A DNA stretch of 54,171 bases from Actinomycetales bacterium (GTDB taxonomy: Bacteria; Actinomycetota; Actinomycetes; Actinomycetales; Microbacteriaceae). The notes below the pieces were generated by a model, which saw only the letters and a list, made by a program, of their open reading frames with translations, was not told the DNA's origin and searched no databases. Location of the stretch: NCBI GenBank assembly GCA_015655445.1, contig JAATFA010000032.1, positions 1-54,171 on the forward strand, in the 5' to 3' direction. The translations under genes were made by a program, and so were the position numbers. Shown one piece after another: positions 1 through 8,489 of this stretch. Positions within the stretch are counted from its first letter, which is position 1. Each line of letters starts with the position of its first letter.

Positions 1-243
1 GATCATCCGGACGATGTTGTCGAAGCCGGCGAAGCGTGGCGGGGTCAGCAGGTCGTAGTGGGTGAACGACAGGATGAGCGAGGCGGCCATCGGGCCGATC
101 GTGAAGACGAGCACGCCGACGAGCCAGGGCGACAGGAACAGGTAGCCGGTGATGTTGTCGCGGGCGCGAGGCTTGGCCTCGCGGGTCGCGCCCGCGCCGC
201 GGCGCTGCCGCGCGAGCGAGCGCAGCTCTCCGAGACTGCTCAC
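1..243 (-). CDS. Sugar ABC transporter permease, N-terminal part (cut by window edge)
   Basis: The first 81 codons of a MalF/UgpA-type inner-membrane permease are visible; the rest lies beyond the left edge. A basic N-terminus (MSSLGELRSLARQRRG) leads into a first membrane helix (GYLFLSPWLVGVLVFTIGP) and the SFTHYDLLTPPRFAG segment typical of this family. The GTG start at 243 is preceded by AGGAGGT. It is divergent from the LacI gene and, with the binding protein at 1531, probably forms a carbohydrate importer. A second permease may lie to the left. No ATPase is visible, and such actinobacterial importers often share one ATPase of the MsiK type (family knowledge). The promoter and operator lie at 289-334. 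Confidence 0.85.
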   Translation of the reverse strand, partial: MSSLGELRSLARQRRGAGATREAKPRARDNITGYLFLSPWLVGVLVFTIGPMAASLILSFTHYDLLTPPRFAGFDNIVRMI

Positions 244-288
244 GATGACCTCCTCGTCGGTCGTGACCCCCGTCGCGCGAGGCGGGGC

Positions 289-334
289 GTGAAAGCGGTT
301 TCTCGATTATGTGGCGGGACGCCCGCGACGTCAA
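289..334 (-). promoter_or_regulatory. Promoter with LacI-type operator for the permease gene
   Basis: On the minus strand, TTGACG (334-329) and CATAAT (311-306) are separated by 17 nt, a good vegetative promoter. The operator GAGAAACCGCTTTCAC (304-289) follows directly, covering the expected transcription start. It shares the GAAASCGSTTTC core with three other sites in the first 12 kb, so steric repression by the adjacent LacI protein is the simplest model. Confidence 0.75.
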
Positions 335-411
335 ACGGCGCGCGCGATTCGTTATGGTGTCAGCTATCGCATGGCGGGTGCCAGGAGGCGCGCGCTGGAA
401 GGACGGACATC

Positions 412-1413
412 GTGGCGAGCCGGTCTGGCGCGGCGACCATCGCCGAGGTCGCGGCACGCGCCGGCGTCTCGCCGGCGACCGTCTCGCGCGTGATGAACGG
501 CCGGTTCGTCGGCGAGCCGAGCGTCGCCGAGCGCGTGCGGCAGGCGGCCGCCGACCTCGACTACTCCCCCAACCACCTCGCCCGCAGCCTCGCGCTCGGC
601 GAGACGAAGGCGATCGCCTTCCTCGTGCCCGACCTCGCGAACCCCGCGTTCCAGGCGGTGCTGTCGAGCCTGAGCAAGACGGCCGCGAAGGACGGCTACC
701 GCGTGCTCGTCGTCGACTCGGGCGAGTCGACCTCCGACGAGCCGCTGCTCGCGGCCGAGGCACGGCGGCGCTGCGACGCTCTCGTGCTGTGCGCGCCGCG
801 CATGCCGGAGGACGAGCTCGTCGAGGCCTCCGTCGCGCTGAGCCCCGTCGTCGTCATCAACCGGCGCTCGTCGCGCGTGAGCGCCCCGACGCTCTCCGTC
901 GACTACCAGTCCGGCATCCAGGGCCTCGCGCGACACCTCCACGGTCTCGGCCACCGCCACCTCGTCTTCCTCGAGGGGCCGGAAGGCAGCGTCTCCAACC
1001 AGGCGCGCTTGCGCGGGCTCGAGGAGTTCGAGCGGTCGGCGCCGGACGTGCGCATCGACCGGATACGAGGCGGGGCCGGCTCCGAGGACGGCCTGCTCGC
1101 GACCGAGCGCGTCATCGCGACGGGCGCCACCGCAGCCCTCGCGTTCAACGACCTCGTCGCTGTGGGGCTCATCGGCGGCCTCGTCGAGCACGGCGTCGTC
1201 GTGCCCGACGACATCTCGGTCACGGGCTTCGACGACATCCCGTTCGCTCGCTACATCTCACCGCCGCTCACGACCGCCTCGGTGCCGCACGAGGAGCTCG
1301 GCGTGCAGGCGTGGCAGCGGATGCGCTCCCTCGTGCGACACGAGACGCCCGATCACGACCTGCTCTTCCAGCCTCGCCTCGAGCCTCGTCGGTCGTCGGC
1401 GCCCCCGCGTTGA
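412..1413 (+). CDS. LacI/GalR-family transcriptional regulator
   Basis: A 333-residue DNA-binding repressor of normal LacI length. The N-terminal helix-turn-helix (about residues 9-30, TIAEVAARAGVSPATVSRV) is followed by the hinge helix (YSPNHLARSLA) and a periplasmic-binding-protein-like sensor domain (AIAFLVPDL... to ...GFDDIPFARYISPPLTT). The GTG at 412 is chosen because the HTH starts right after it and GGAAGGA lies upstream; a longer reading frame to 58 has no family support. It probably senses an oligosaccharide released by the neighbouring enzymes and binds the four GAAASCGSTTTC palindromes at 289-304, 1441-1458, 8391-8402 and 11915-11930. Its stop codon overlaps the -35 box of the next gene. 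Confidence 0.93.
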   Translation: MASRSGAATIAEVAARAGVSPATVSRVMNGRFVGEPSVAERVRQAAADLDYSPNHLARSLALGETKAIAFLVPDLANPAFQAVLSSLSKTAAKDGYRVLVVDSGESTSDEPLLAAEARRRCDALVLCAPRMPEDELVEASVALSPVVVINRRSSRVSAPTLSVDYQSGIQGLARHLHGLGHRHLVFLEGPEGSVSNQARLRGLEEFERSAPDVRIDRIRGGAGSEDGLLATERVIATGATAALAFNDLVAVGLIGGLVEHGVVVPDDISVTGFDDIPFARYISPPLTTASVPHEELGVQAWQRMRSLVRHETPDHDLLFQPRLEPRRSSAPPR

Positions 1414-1458
1414 CAGTCGATCCCCCGGATGTTATTTTCCCGTGAAAGCGGTTTCACG
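1410..1458 (+). promoter_or_regulatory. Strong promoter plus LacI-type operator for the sugar-binding protein gene
   Basis: TTGACA (1410-1415), a 17-nt spacer and TATTTT (1433-1438) form a near-consensus promoter. The operator CGTGAAAGCGGTTTCACG (1441-1458) has 7-nt perfect arms and covers the expected start site. The leader to the ATG at 1531 is about 85 nt. Confidence 0.82.
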
Positions 1459-1530
1459 AGCCCTGCGCCGAAGGCCGCTTCCGGGCCGACGAAGGCCGAC
1501 GGCTCGCACTTGAGTACGAAACGAGGCGCA

Positions 1531-2868
1531 ATGACGCGTACAGCACGCCCCCTCGCTCGCATGGCCGCGCTCGGCGCGACCGTGGCCGCGGCACTCGTCC
1601 TCGCCGGCTGCGCGGGCGGCACGTCCAACGACAAGCCCGGCAGTGACGCTGGGCCGACCTTCGACCCGAAGGAGAAGGTCACCCTCCACATCTCGTGGTG
1701 GGGCAACGACGGTCGGGCCAAGATCATGTCGCAGGTCATCGATCTGTTCGAGAAGAAGCACCCCAACATCCAGGTCGAGGCCGAGAGCGTCGGCGCGCCC
1801 AACGACCTGTTCAACCGTCTCACGACCGACTTCGCGGCCGGCGGCACCACCGCCCCCGACGTCTTCGCGCTCGGTGGCGCCCTGCCGCAGCAGTACGGCG
1901 CAGCGGGCCAGCTGCTCGATCTCGGGACGGTCGAGAAGTACGTCGACGTCAAGGACTACTCCGCGTCCGCTCTCGTGAGCTCGACCGTGAAGGGCAAGGT
2001 GTACGGCCTTCCCACGGGCGGCAACGCGATCGGCCTCCTCGTCAACGAGGACCTGTTCCAGAAGGCCGGGGTTCCGTTGCCGACGGCCGACTGGACCTGG
2101 GACGACTTCGTCAAGGCGGCCAACGCGATCAGCAAGAGCGACGCGGGAGTCGTCGGCGTGGACATGCGGATCCAGGACATCATCAGCACCTACGTCGCGC
2201 AGCTCAACAAGACCGGTCTCTACGATTTCAAGGGAAAGGTCGTGGCCAAGCCCGCCGACATCCAGAAGTGGCTGGAGATCGAGCAGAAGCTCGTCAAGGG
2301 GGGCGGCATGCCCGACCCGTCCGTCGTCGTGCAGAACCAGAACCTGACTCCGGACCAGACGCTGTTCGGAACCGGGAAGGCGGCGATGACCTTCTCCTAC
2401 AGCAACCAGATCGCCGCCTACTCGAGCGGCACGGCCGGTGCGAAGGTCGAGATCGTGCTCCCACCGACTGACACGAAGTCCTCCGGCGTGGCCGAGCTGC
2501 CCTCGCAGTTCTGGGCGATCAACGCGCACACCGCGCACCCGGCCGCCTCCGCGCTCCTCGTCGACTGGCTGCTCAACCAGCCCGAGCCGGCGAAGCTGAT
2601 CCTCGCCGACCGCGGCCTGCCGTTCAACCCGAATATCCTGAAGGTCGTCAAGCCCCTGCTGAGCCCCGCCGATGCGCAGGGGGCGGCCTACCTCGAGCAG
2701 GTGCTCAAGGTCGGCGTCGAGGCCCCGCCGCAGCCCAACGGCGGCTCGGTCATGAACGACCTCGCGCAGCGCACCGAGTCGGACGTGCTGTTCGGCAAGA
2801 CGAGCGCCGCCGAGGGGGCGAAGTCGTTCATCGACCAGCTGACCGCGGCGATCCAGTCGGCGCAGTAG
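1531..2868 (+). CDS. Carbohydrate ABC transporter substrate-binding lipoprotein
   Basis: A 445-residue family 1 extracellular solute-binding protein. The signal peptide ends in the lipobox LAGC with Cys27, so it should be lipid-anchored outside the membrane. The mature protein has the family hallmarks LHISWWGNDGR, a DVFALGG segment, and WTWDDFVKAANAI. The ATG at 1531 is chosen over an upstream in-frame ATG at 1429 because it gives a clean lipoprotein signal and lies downstream of the promoter-operator. It captures a sugar, probably an oligosaccharide from plant cell wall, for the permease at 1-243. A strong hairpin directly after the stop should insulate it from the next gene, which favours high expression of the binding protein alone. 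Confidence 0.93.
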   Translation: MTRTARPLARMAALGATVAAALVLAGCAGGTSNDKPGSDAGPTFDPKEKVTLHISWWGNDGRAKIMSQVIDLFEKKHPNIQVEAESVGAPNDLFNRLTTDFAAGGTTAPDVFALGGALPQQYGAAGQLLDLGTVEKYVDVKDYSASALVSSTVKGKVYGLPTGGNAIGLLVNEDLFQKAGVPLPTADWTWDDFVKAANAISKSDAGVVGVDMRIQDIISTYVAQLNKTGLYDFKGKVVAKPADIQKWLEIEQKLVKGGGMPDPSVVVQNQNLTPDQTLFGTGKAAMTFSYSNQIAAYSSGTAGAKVEIVLPPTDTKSSGVAELPSQFWAINAHTAHPAASALLVDWLLNQPEPAKLILADRGLPFNPNILKVVKPLLSPADAQGAAYLEQVLKVGVEAPPQPNGGSVMNDLAQRTESDVLFGKTSAAEGAKSFIDQLTAAIQSAQ

Positions 2869-2875
2869 ACCGGCG

Positions 2876-2919
2876 CACGACGGTGGGCGGCCCCTCCCCG
2901 GCGGCCGCCCACCGTCGTG
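2876..2919 (+). terminator. 17-bp perfect hairpin after the binding-protein gene
   Basis: Arms 2876-2892 and 2903-2919 are exact reverse complements around a 10-nt loop. The hairpin begins 8 nt after the TAG stop. There is no clear T-run, but GC-rich actinobacterial terminators often lack one. It also shows that the next gene starts downstream of it. Confidence 0.75.
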
Positions 2920-2948
2920 ATGCGCCGCCTCCCGGAGGGATGGAGCAC

Positions 2949-4577
2949 GTGACGCTCATCGACGACGCGCTCGCGCGCCTGCGCACGTCCGACCCCGCGC
3001 GCGACGCCGCCCTCGACGGCCCGCTCGCCGCGGGCATGGCCGAGGCGGACGTGCGGTTCGCCGCGATCGGCGGTCCCCTCGCGAACCGCTGGAGGCAAGC
3101 CCTGCGCGAGCTCGCGGCGTGCATCGCGCCGCAGCAGGAGGGCGCGCATCCGGTCCTGAGCGAGGGGGGCGTGTACCACGGCGCCTTGATCGAGAGCACC
3201 GGGACGATCAGCGGCGAGGTGCTCGACCGCTTCGCCCCGGAGGTCACGCGGTCCACGCATGTGCTCTTCGCCGAGAACGCACGGGGGGACGGCCTCATCC
3301 CCTACAAGGTGACGGCCGACGGCCCCGCGTTCTCGCAGATCCAGATCGTCACGCCCTTCGCGCGCTCCGTGTGGCGGCACCACCTCGCGACCGGTCGCGA
3401 CATCGCGCACCTGCGGCGGATGTACGAGGCGCTCGCGGCGAACGACGCGTGGCTCCGCACGCATCGGGACACGCGCGGCACCGGGGCCGTCGAGGCGTTC
3501 TGCACGTTCGACACGGGGCACGACCTCTCGCCCCGCTTCTGGCACGTGCCCGACCGCTGCTTCCGCGGCGACGCCGCGCGGCACGACCCGGCCTCGCCCG
3601 TGCTCCCCTACCTCGCGCCCGATCTCACGGCCAACGTCGTCGCGCAGCGCCTCGCGCTCGCCGAGATCGCGGCCGAGCTCGGCGAGGACGCGGCGCCCTG
3701 GCGTGAGCGCGCCGACGTCGCGCTCACGGCGCTCTGGACCCACTGCTTCGACGAGGGCGACGGCATGTTCTACGATCGCGATGCGTCTGGCGCGCTCGTG
3801 CGGGTCGGCTCCGACGTCCTGCTGCGCGTCCTCGCGTGCGGCGTGGGCGACGACGCGTTCGTCGCGACCGCGCTCGAACGGCACCTCATGAGCACGCGCC
3901 GCTTCCTCGGGCACTATGGGCTCACCTCGCTCGCGCTCGACGATCCCCGCTTCGACCACGACGCGACCCGGAACTCCTGGGGCGGCCCGAGCAACCTCCT
4001 GAGCATGATCCGCGCACCCGACGCGTTCGAGCCCCGCGGCCGCGTCGCCGAGCTCGCGGTCGTCGAGCAGCCCGTGCTCGCGGCGCTCGCGATCGCCGAC
4101 CGGTTCCCGCAGTGCCTCGACCCGTGGAGCGGGGCGCCGGGCTTCACGTCGGCGTACTCGCCGGCGATCCTCTGGTTCCTGGACGCGCTCGAGCGGGCGG
4201 CCGGGATCCGGCGACGGCCCGAGCGCGGCATCGACTTCAACGGACTCGTCCCGACCCGGCTCGGTCACGGAGCGGCGGCGGAGGCCACCGCCTTCGCGCG
4301 GAGGATCGACGGCGTGCGCTACGAGCTCGCCGGCGACGACGAGCGCGTCGTCGTGCTGCGCGACGGCGCGCCGCATCTCGAGTTCCCGCGCGGCTGGCGG
4401 GTCGAGGCGGACGCCGCCGGCACCCCGGTCGGGATCGTCGGCCTCGCGGGCGGCCCCGTCACGGGCACGCTCTGCGGTCCCGGTCTGGAGCTCACGCTGA
4501 CGCTCGCCCCCAACGACCGCGTCGACCTCCGCGACGGCCGCCGCGCGTCGATCGGCTTCGTCCCGCCGCGCGCCTGA
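2949..4577 (+). CDS. Six-hairpin (alpha/alpha)6 glycoside hydrolase, MGH1-like
   Basis: A protein of about 542 residues without a signal peptide, so probably cytoplasmic. It resembles the trehalase/GH63/MGH1-like barrel proteins: an aromatic and acidic repeat pattern, PYLAPDLTANVV, CFDEGDGMFYDRDASG, RNSWGGPSNLLSMIR and FTSAYSPAILWFLDALE, then a small beta-rich C-terminal domain from about residue 430. The substrate is not evident; it may cleave the oligosaccharide brought in by the adjacent importer. The GTG at 2949 sits 10 nt after GGAGG (2934-2938). An ATG at 2940 is in frame but too close to that site. Any start near 2883 would lie within the terminator hairpin. The gene is convergent with the GH5 gene, 16 nt away. 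Confidence 0.78.
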   Translation: MTLIDDALARLRTSDPARDAALDGPLAAGMAEADVRFAAIGGPLANRWRQALRELAACIAPQQEGAHPVLSEGGVYHGALIESTGTISGEVLDRFAPEVTRSTHVLFAENARGDGLIPYKVTADGPAFSQIQIVTPFARSVWRHHLATGRDIAHLRRMYEALAANDAWLRTHRDTRGTGAVEAFCTFDTGHDLSPRFWHVPDRCFRGDAARHDPASPVLPYLAPDLTANVVAQRLALAEIAAELGEDAAPWRERADVALTALWTHCFDEGDGMFYDRDASGALVRVGSDVLLRVLACGVGDDAFVATALERHLMSTRRFLGHYGLTSLALDDPRFDHDATRNSWGGPSNLLSMIRAPDAFEPRGRVAELAVVEQPVLAALAIADRFPQCLDPWSGAPGFTSAYSPAILWFLDALERAAGIRRRPERGIDFNGLVPTRLGHGAAAEATAFARRIDGVRYELAGDDERVVVLRDGAPHLEFPRGWRVEADAAGTPVGIVGLAGGPVTGTLCGPGLELTLTLAPNDRVDLRDGRRASIGFVPPRA

Positions 4578-4593
4578 CGCGCGCCGCATCGCT

Positions 4594-5991
4594 TCACTCC
4601 GCGAGGTGGCTGCGCAGCACCTCCGTCACCGGGGTGCGCTCGATCGTGCGGTCGAAGCGGAACCCCGACGCGAGCACGCGCGCCGCCTCGGGGGACACCC
4701 CGCGGAAGAGGTCGCCGAACTGCTCGGCGAGCGGCTCCGCGAGCAGGATGTGCCGCACGAGCAGCGCGATGTGCGGCTGACGGCCCAACGGCCAGGGCGC
4801 GTACTCGGGGAACTCGCGATCGAAGAGGGCGTCGATGGGATCGAGGACGTCGCGCACCCCCGCGTCCGACCCGCCCCAGGAGTCGACACCCAGTCGCCGC
4901 TTCTTCTCGACGAGATCCCCGACGAGCCGCAGGTACTCGCTGCCGGGCGCGACCGTGACGAGCCCCTGCAGGCCGATGTCCTTGTAGGTCCAGAGCGCCC
5001 AGCTCGCGCCATGATCGCGGTAGATCTCGAGCTGGTCCCGCAGCAGCCGATAGCGCCACGGCTCCGGGTCACGGTCGGTCGGGTACACCGGGCCGAACTC
5101 GCCGATCCAGATCGGCGTGCCGGTGCGGCGCATGTACTCGGTGCGGCGCAGGAACGTCTGCTCGACGACCGCGCGATCGAAGAACTCTCCGCGGGTGACG
5201 CCAGGGTACTCGGTCGCGCTCGTGATGCCCGGCAGCGCGTAGTCGTGCGCGGTGTAGACGGCGTTCTCCATCGGCTCCGCACGACCGTCGAGGAAAGAGA
5301 AGTCGGTCGAGTACTTGTTGCCGTCAAGGAAGAGCACGTGCCGCGGGTCGATCGCCCGGATCGCCCGCTCGAGCCTCTCGTAGACGAGGGGCAGCACCTC
5401 CCCGGTCGGGTCCGCGGGCTCATTGATCGGGTTGTAGCCGGCGACCTCCGGTCGGTCCTTGTACCGATCGGCGAGCGCCTCCCAGAGGTGGACGACGCGG
5501 TCCTGGAAATGCCGGTGCCGCCAGAACTCGGCGAGGTGCGTCGGGTTGTCGCTGTGCCAGTGCTGGTTCTGCCGGCCCGGCAGGGCGTGCAGGTCGACGA
5601 TCGACCGGATCCCGTGCCGGGCGAGCAGCGTGACCACGCGATCGAGCTGCGCGAAGCCGCTCTCCTTCAGCTCGAACGGCCTGTCGTCGTCTTCGAAGTG
5701 ACGGTAGTTGACGGGGATGCGCACCGAGTTGATCCCGATGCCGGCGAGGAAAGCGGCATCCGCGTCGTCGACGAAGTCATGCAGATAGGCGTCGAAGAAG
5801 GCCTCGTACGCCTCGCGCCCCATACGGTCGAGCAGGATGCGGCGGATGGCCTCTTCGTTGCCGGGGTAGCCGGAGATGAAGTTCTCCATGTTCATCCAGC
5901 CGCCGAGGCCGACGCCGACGAGCCGAACCACACGATCGGCCCCGTCGACGAGGTCGGCGCCCTTCACCCGGATCCAGTCCAACTGCGTCAT
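4594..5991 (-). CDS. Glycoside hydrolase family 5 (BglC-like endo/exo-glucanase)
   Basis: A 465-residue GH5 enzyme without a secretion signal. The acid/base glutamate is Glu191 in NPINEPAD and the nucleophile is Glu298 in IWIGEFGP. Other GH5 marks are GVGLGGWMNMENFISG, NSVRIPVNYRHF and VDLHALPG. Retaining hydrolysis of a beta-linked glucan or related glycoside is expected; the N-terminal half resembles the exo-beta-1,3-glucanase/BglC branch. The ATG overlaps the stop of the M24-like gene (ATGA) and is preceded by GGAGGAGGA, so it is the last gene of a translationally coupled operon MFS, M24-like, GH5. Absence of a signal peptide suggests action on imported oligosaccharides. Confidence 0.9.
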   Translation of the reverse strand: MTQLDWIRVKGADLVDGADRVVRLVGVGLGGWMNMENFISGYPGNEEAIRRILLDRMGREAYEAFFDAYLHDFVDDADAAFLAGIGINSVRIPVNYRHFEDDDRPFELKESGFAQLDRVVTLLARHGIRSIVDLHALPGRQNQHWHSDNPTHLAEFWRHRHFQDRVVHLWEALADRYKDRPEVAGYNPINEPADPTGEVLPLVYERLERAIRAIDPRHVLFLDGNKYSTDFSFLDGRAEPMENAVYTAHDYALPGITSATEYPGVTRGEFFDRAVVEQTFLRRTEYMRRTGTPIWIGEFGPVYPTDRDPEPWRYRLLRDQLEIYRDHGASWALWTYKDIGLQGLVTVAPGSEYLRLVGDLVEKKRRLGVDSWGGSDAGVRDVLDPIDALFDREFPEYAPWPLGRQPHIALLVRHILLAEPLAEQFGDLFRGVSPEAARVLASGFRFDRTIERTPVTEVLRSHLAE

Positions 5992-7037
5992 GTCTCCTCC
6001 TCCGAGAAGGCGAGGGTCCGCGGTCGCGGAATCCCCCGCACGTCGATGGTCGGCCAGCGCGGGTCGACGGTGAGCACCTCGACGCCGCCGGCGCGGACGA
6101 TCATGGTGTCCTCGAGCTTCAGTCCGGGCGCCCACGGGTTCCAGGCGAATGCCTGCCCGGACGCGACGCGGTCCATGGTCGCGGGGGTCGCCTTCGGGTC
6201 GCGGCCGAGATAGCCGGTCGGGCCGCCCTGGTGGTGGCGCAGCCACGCACCGACGCCGAAGCCATGGCGCTCGTAGGACCGAGCGATGTCGCCGAGCACC
6301 TCGGAGATGATGCGGCCGGGCACGGTCGCGGCATACGCGTCGGCCTCGACCTCGCGCAGCGCGGCCTCGCCGGGGACGTCGCGTGGATCGTCGGCGACCC
6401 AGCGCGTGAGGTTGACGACGAGGCCGTGGCGACGCGCTCCCACGACCGCCATGGCGCGGCGGCCGAGGGTCGCGTCTGTCGGCAGCGGATGCGGCACGCC
6501 CGCCCGCGCCTCGCCCGCGACGAGCAGCACGACGGGCTCTGCGCCCGCCGCGACGAGCCGACCCGCGAGCTCGGCCGCCACCGAGCGCTCGGTCCGATCG
6601 GGGCGCGCCGCCCGCAGCACGTCGGTGACCGCGCTCGCGACGTCCGCGCCGAGCGCGGCGTACCGTGCACGCTCGACCGGCAGGAGCACTGCCCGCGCCG
6701 CGCGCATCTCGGCGTCGACGTCCCCCTCGTCGAGGTACCCGGGCGACAGCGGCGGGAACGGCTCGGGCCAGGGGAAGGGGCGGACCTCGACGTCGCCGGT
6801 CAGCTCCTCCTCGCGCAAGCGGTCGGCCTCGTTCGCGGGGGCGTGCACCACGACGGAGCCGTCCACGCCCAGCTCGGCGCACAGCACCGCAGGGCCGGCG
6901 AACGGCACCGTCACTCGCGCGCCGTCGAACAGCCACGCGAGCGACGCTGCGCTCCGCAGCCGCACGCCGAGCGCTCCGCGCGTGCGGGCGACGGCATGCA
7001 CGCGGGCGAGCTTCTCAGGACGGTCCGAGGCGGTCAT
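5988..7037 (-). CDS. M24-like (creatinase/aminopeptidase P fold) protein, possibly non-catalytic
   Basis: 349 residues. The C-terminal two-thirds resembles the pita-bread fold of M24 proteins: RHGLVVNLTRWVA, WLRHHQGGPTGYLGRDP and WNPWAPGLKLEDTMIV. The HHQGG histidine and the LEDT glutamate match metal-ligand positions. I do not see the paired aspartates usual in active M24 peptidases; the place where the first is expected reads VVNLT. It may therefore be a sugar- or small-molecule-acting relative, or a binding protein, rather than a peptidase. It overlaps both neighbours by 4 nt (ATGA at each end), so it is made together with the exporter/importer and the GH5. The link to peptide metabolism is not supported by context. 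Confidence 0.75.
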   Translation of the reverse strand: MTASDRPEKLARVHAVARTRGALGVRLRSAASLAWLFDGARVTVPFAGPAVLCAELGVDGSVVVHAPANEADRLREEELTGDVEVRPFPWPEPFPPLSPGYLDEGDVDAEMRAARAVLLPVERARYAALGADVASAVTDVLRAARPDRTERSVAAELAGRLVAAGAEPVVLLVAGEARAGVPHPLPTDATLGRRAMAVVGARRHGLVVNLTRWVADDPRDVPGEAALREVEADAYAATVPGRIISEVLGDIARSYERHGFGVGAWLRHHQGGPTGYLGRDPKATPATMDRVASGQAFAWNPWAPGLKLEDTMIVRAGGVEVLTVDPRWPTIDVRGIPRPRTLAFSEEET

Positions 7038-8344
7038 GGCACCGGCTCCTCGGCGTCGTAGCGGCGAAAGCCGGGACGCAGCCGCGCAATCCCGACGAGC
7101 ACAGCCCAGATGAGCACGGCACCGATCAACGGCGGCCACCAGAGCACGCCCGTGGCGGCCACGAACCCGGCGAAGACGTCGCCGAGCCGCGGACCGGCGG
7201 TGAGCACGAGCGTGTAGAGGCCCTGCAGGCGGCCGCGCACCTCGTCCGGCGTCGCCGACTGCATCATCGTGGTGCGGAAGATCCCGGCGACGTTGTCCGC
7301 GGCGCCGACGAGCACAAGCGCCGCGGAGACCGCGACGAGCCACGGCAGGTCGACGAGGCGCGCGCTGACATGGTGCGGCACGATCGAGAGCGCGAGCACG
7401 ATCCCACCGAACAGCGCGACGCCGCCGGCCATGCACGCAGCTGCGACGAGCATCGCGAGCCCCTGGCGTCGGACGCGCCCGAGAGGACCAGACAGGACGC
7501 CGCTGAGCACCACGCCGACCGCGGTCGAGGCCACGAGGATCCCGACGGTGGTCGCGCCGCCGCCGAGCAGCACCGCACCGACCGCGGGCAGCAGCGCGTA
7601 GGCACGACCGAACGCGAAGGTCGCGATCTGGATGCCGATCGCCGCCTGCAGGTTGCGGGCCGAGCGCAGGAAGCGCAGACCGTCGGTGATCGCGGCGAGC
7701 CCGACGCGAGCGCGCGCGGTCGGCACGATCGGCGGCAGCGACAGGATGCCCCAGAACCCGACGAGGAACAGTGCGACGTCGACCGTGTAGGTCCACGCGA
7801 AGCCGACGGCGGCGACGAGCAGCCCCGCGAGCGCCGGCCCGACGGCCGTCTGGAGACCGGCGCTGATCCCGCTCAGGGCGGCGACCGCGGGCAGCAGCCG
7901 GCGGTCGACGAGCCGAGGATGGATGGCGAAGCGAGCCGCCCCGACGAGCGATCCGACGGTCGACGAGAGGGTCGTGAACACGTAGTAGGGCCACAGCACC
8001 CGCACCGAGGACCACGAGAGCGCGGCGATCCCGATGGGCGCGATGAACGAGATCGACGATGCGACGACGAGCACCGCGCGACGGTCGAAGGCGTCGACGA
8101 GCGCGCCACCGAAGATGCCCACGACGATCATCGGAGCGAGCGCCAGGCCCCCGACGAGCGCGACCGCGGCCGTCGTGCCGCTCAGCTGGTAGACCTGGAT
8201 GCCGATCGCCACAGCGGTGAGCTGGGTACCGATGCCGCCCGCGACCCCGCTCGTCCAGAACCGGCGGTAGGCGGGGCTCTCCCGCAGCGGTGCGAGGTCA
8301 AGGAGCCAGCGTCGACGGGGCGGCACGCAGTCGACGGCGGACAC
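7034..8344 (-). CDS. MFS transporter, EntS-like
   Basis: A 436-residue membrane protein with about 12 hydrophobic segments. The start resembles EntS/MefA-type carriers (LRESPAYRRFWTSGVAGGIGTQL), and it has the cytoplasmic-loop motif GALVDAFDRRAV and the late-loop segment TPDEVRGRLQGLY. Family members are usually drug or siderophore exporters, but the position as first gene of the GH5 operon, directly behind a sugar-responsive operator, suggests a role with saccharides or products of their breakdown. GTG start with GAGGAA upstream. The stop overlaps the M24-like start. Confidence 0.88.
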   Translation of the reverse strand: MSAVDCVPPRRRWLLDLAPLRESPAYRRFWTSGVAGGIGTQLTAVAIGIQVYQLSGTTAAVALVGGLALAPMIVVGIFGGALVDAFDRRAVLVVASSISFIAPIGIAALSWSSVRVLWPYYVFTTLSSTVGSLVGAARFAIHPRLVDRRLLPAVAALSGISAGLQTAVGPALAGLLVAAVGFAWTYTVDVALFLVGFWGILSLPPIVPTARARVGLAAITDGLRFLRSARNLQAAIGIQIATFAFGRAYALLPAVGAVLLGGGATTVGILVASTAVGVVLSGVLSGPLGRVRRQGLAMLVAAACMAGGVALFGGIVLALSIVPHHVSARLVDLPWLVAVSAALVLVGAADNVAGIFRTTMMQSATPDEVRGRLQGLYTLVLTAGPRLGDVFAGFVAATGVLWWPPLIGAVLIWAVLVGIARLRPGFRRYDAEEPVP

Positions 8345-8380
8345 AGGGCTTCCTCGCTCCCTCGAGATGACGGTGATGCC

Positions 8381-8402
8381 AGCTTACCAAGAAAGCGCTT
8401 TC
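8381..8402 (-). promoter_or_regulatory. LacI-type operator and extended -10 for the MFS/M24/GH5 operon
   Basis: GAAAGCGCTTTC (8391-8402) is a perfect 12-nt palindrome. Downstream on the minus strand, TGGTAAGCT (8389-8381) reads as an extended -10 with no good -35. Here the operator sits upstream of the -10, unlike the other three sites, but would still block polymerase. Confidence 0.7.
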
Positions 8403-8489
8403 ACGGGGGCCGTCGGGAGGGTCCGTCGCATCGGGCTCGGGGTGGCCTCCCGCGGCGAGGGGATGCCGCCTCCACGCCTCACCGCGCGG

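Noticed and set aside
2688-4589. A 633-codon minus-strand frame opposite the six-hairpin glycosidase
   Set aside because: Arg/Glu-rich with no motif; the plus strand has family motifs and a ribosome site.
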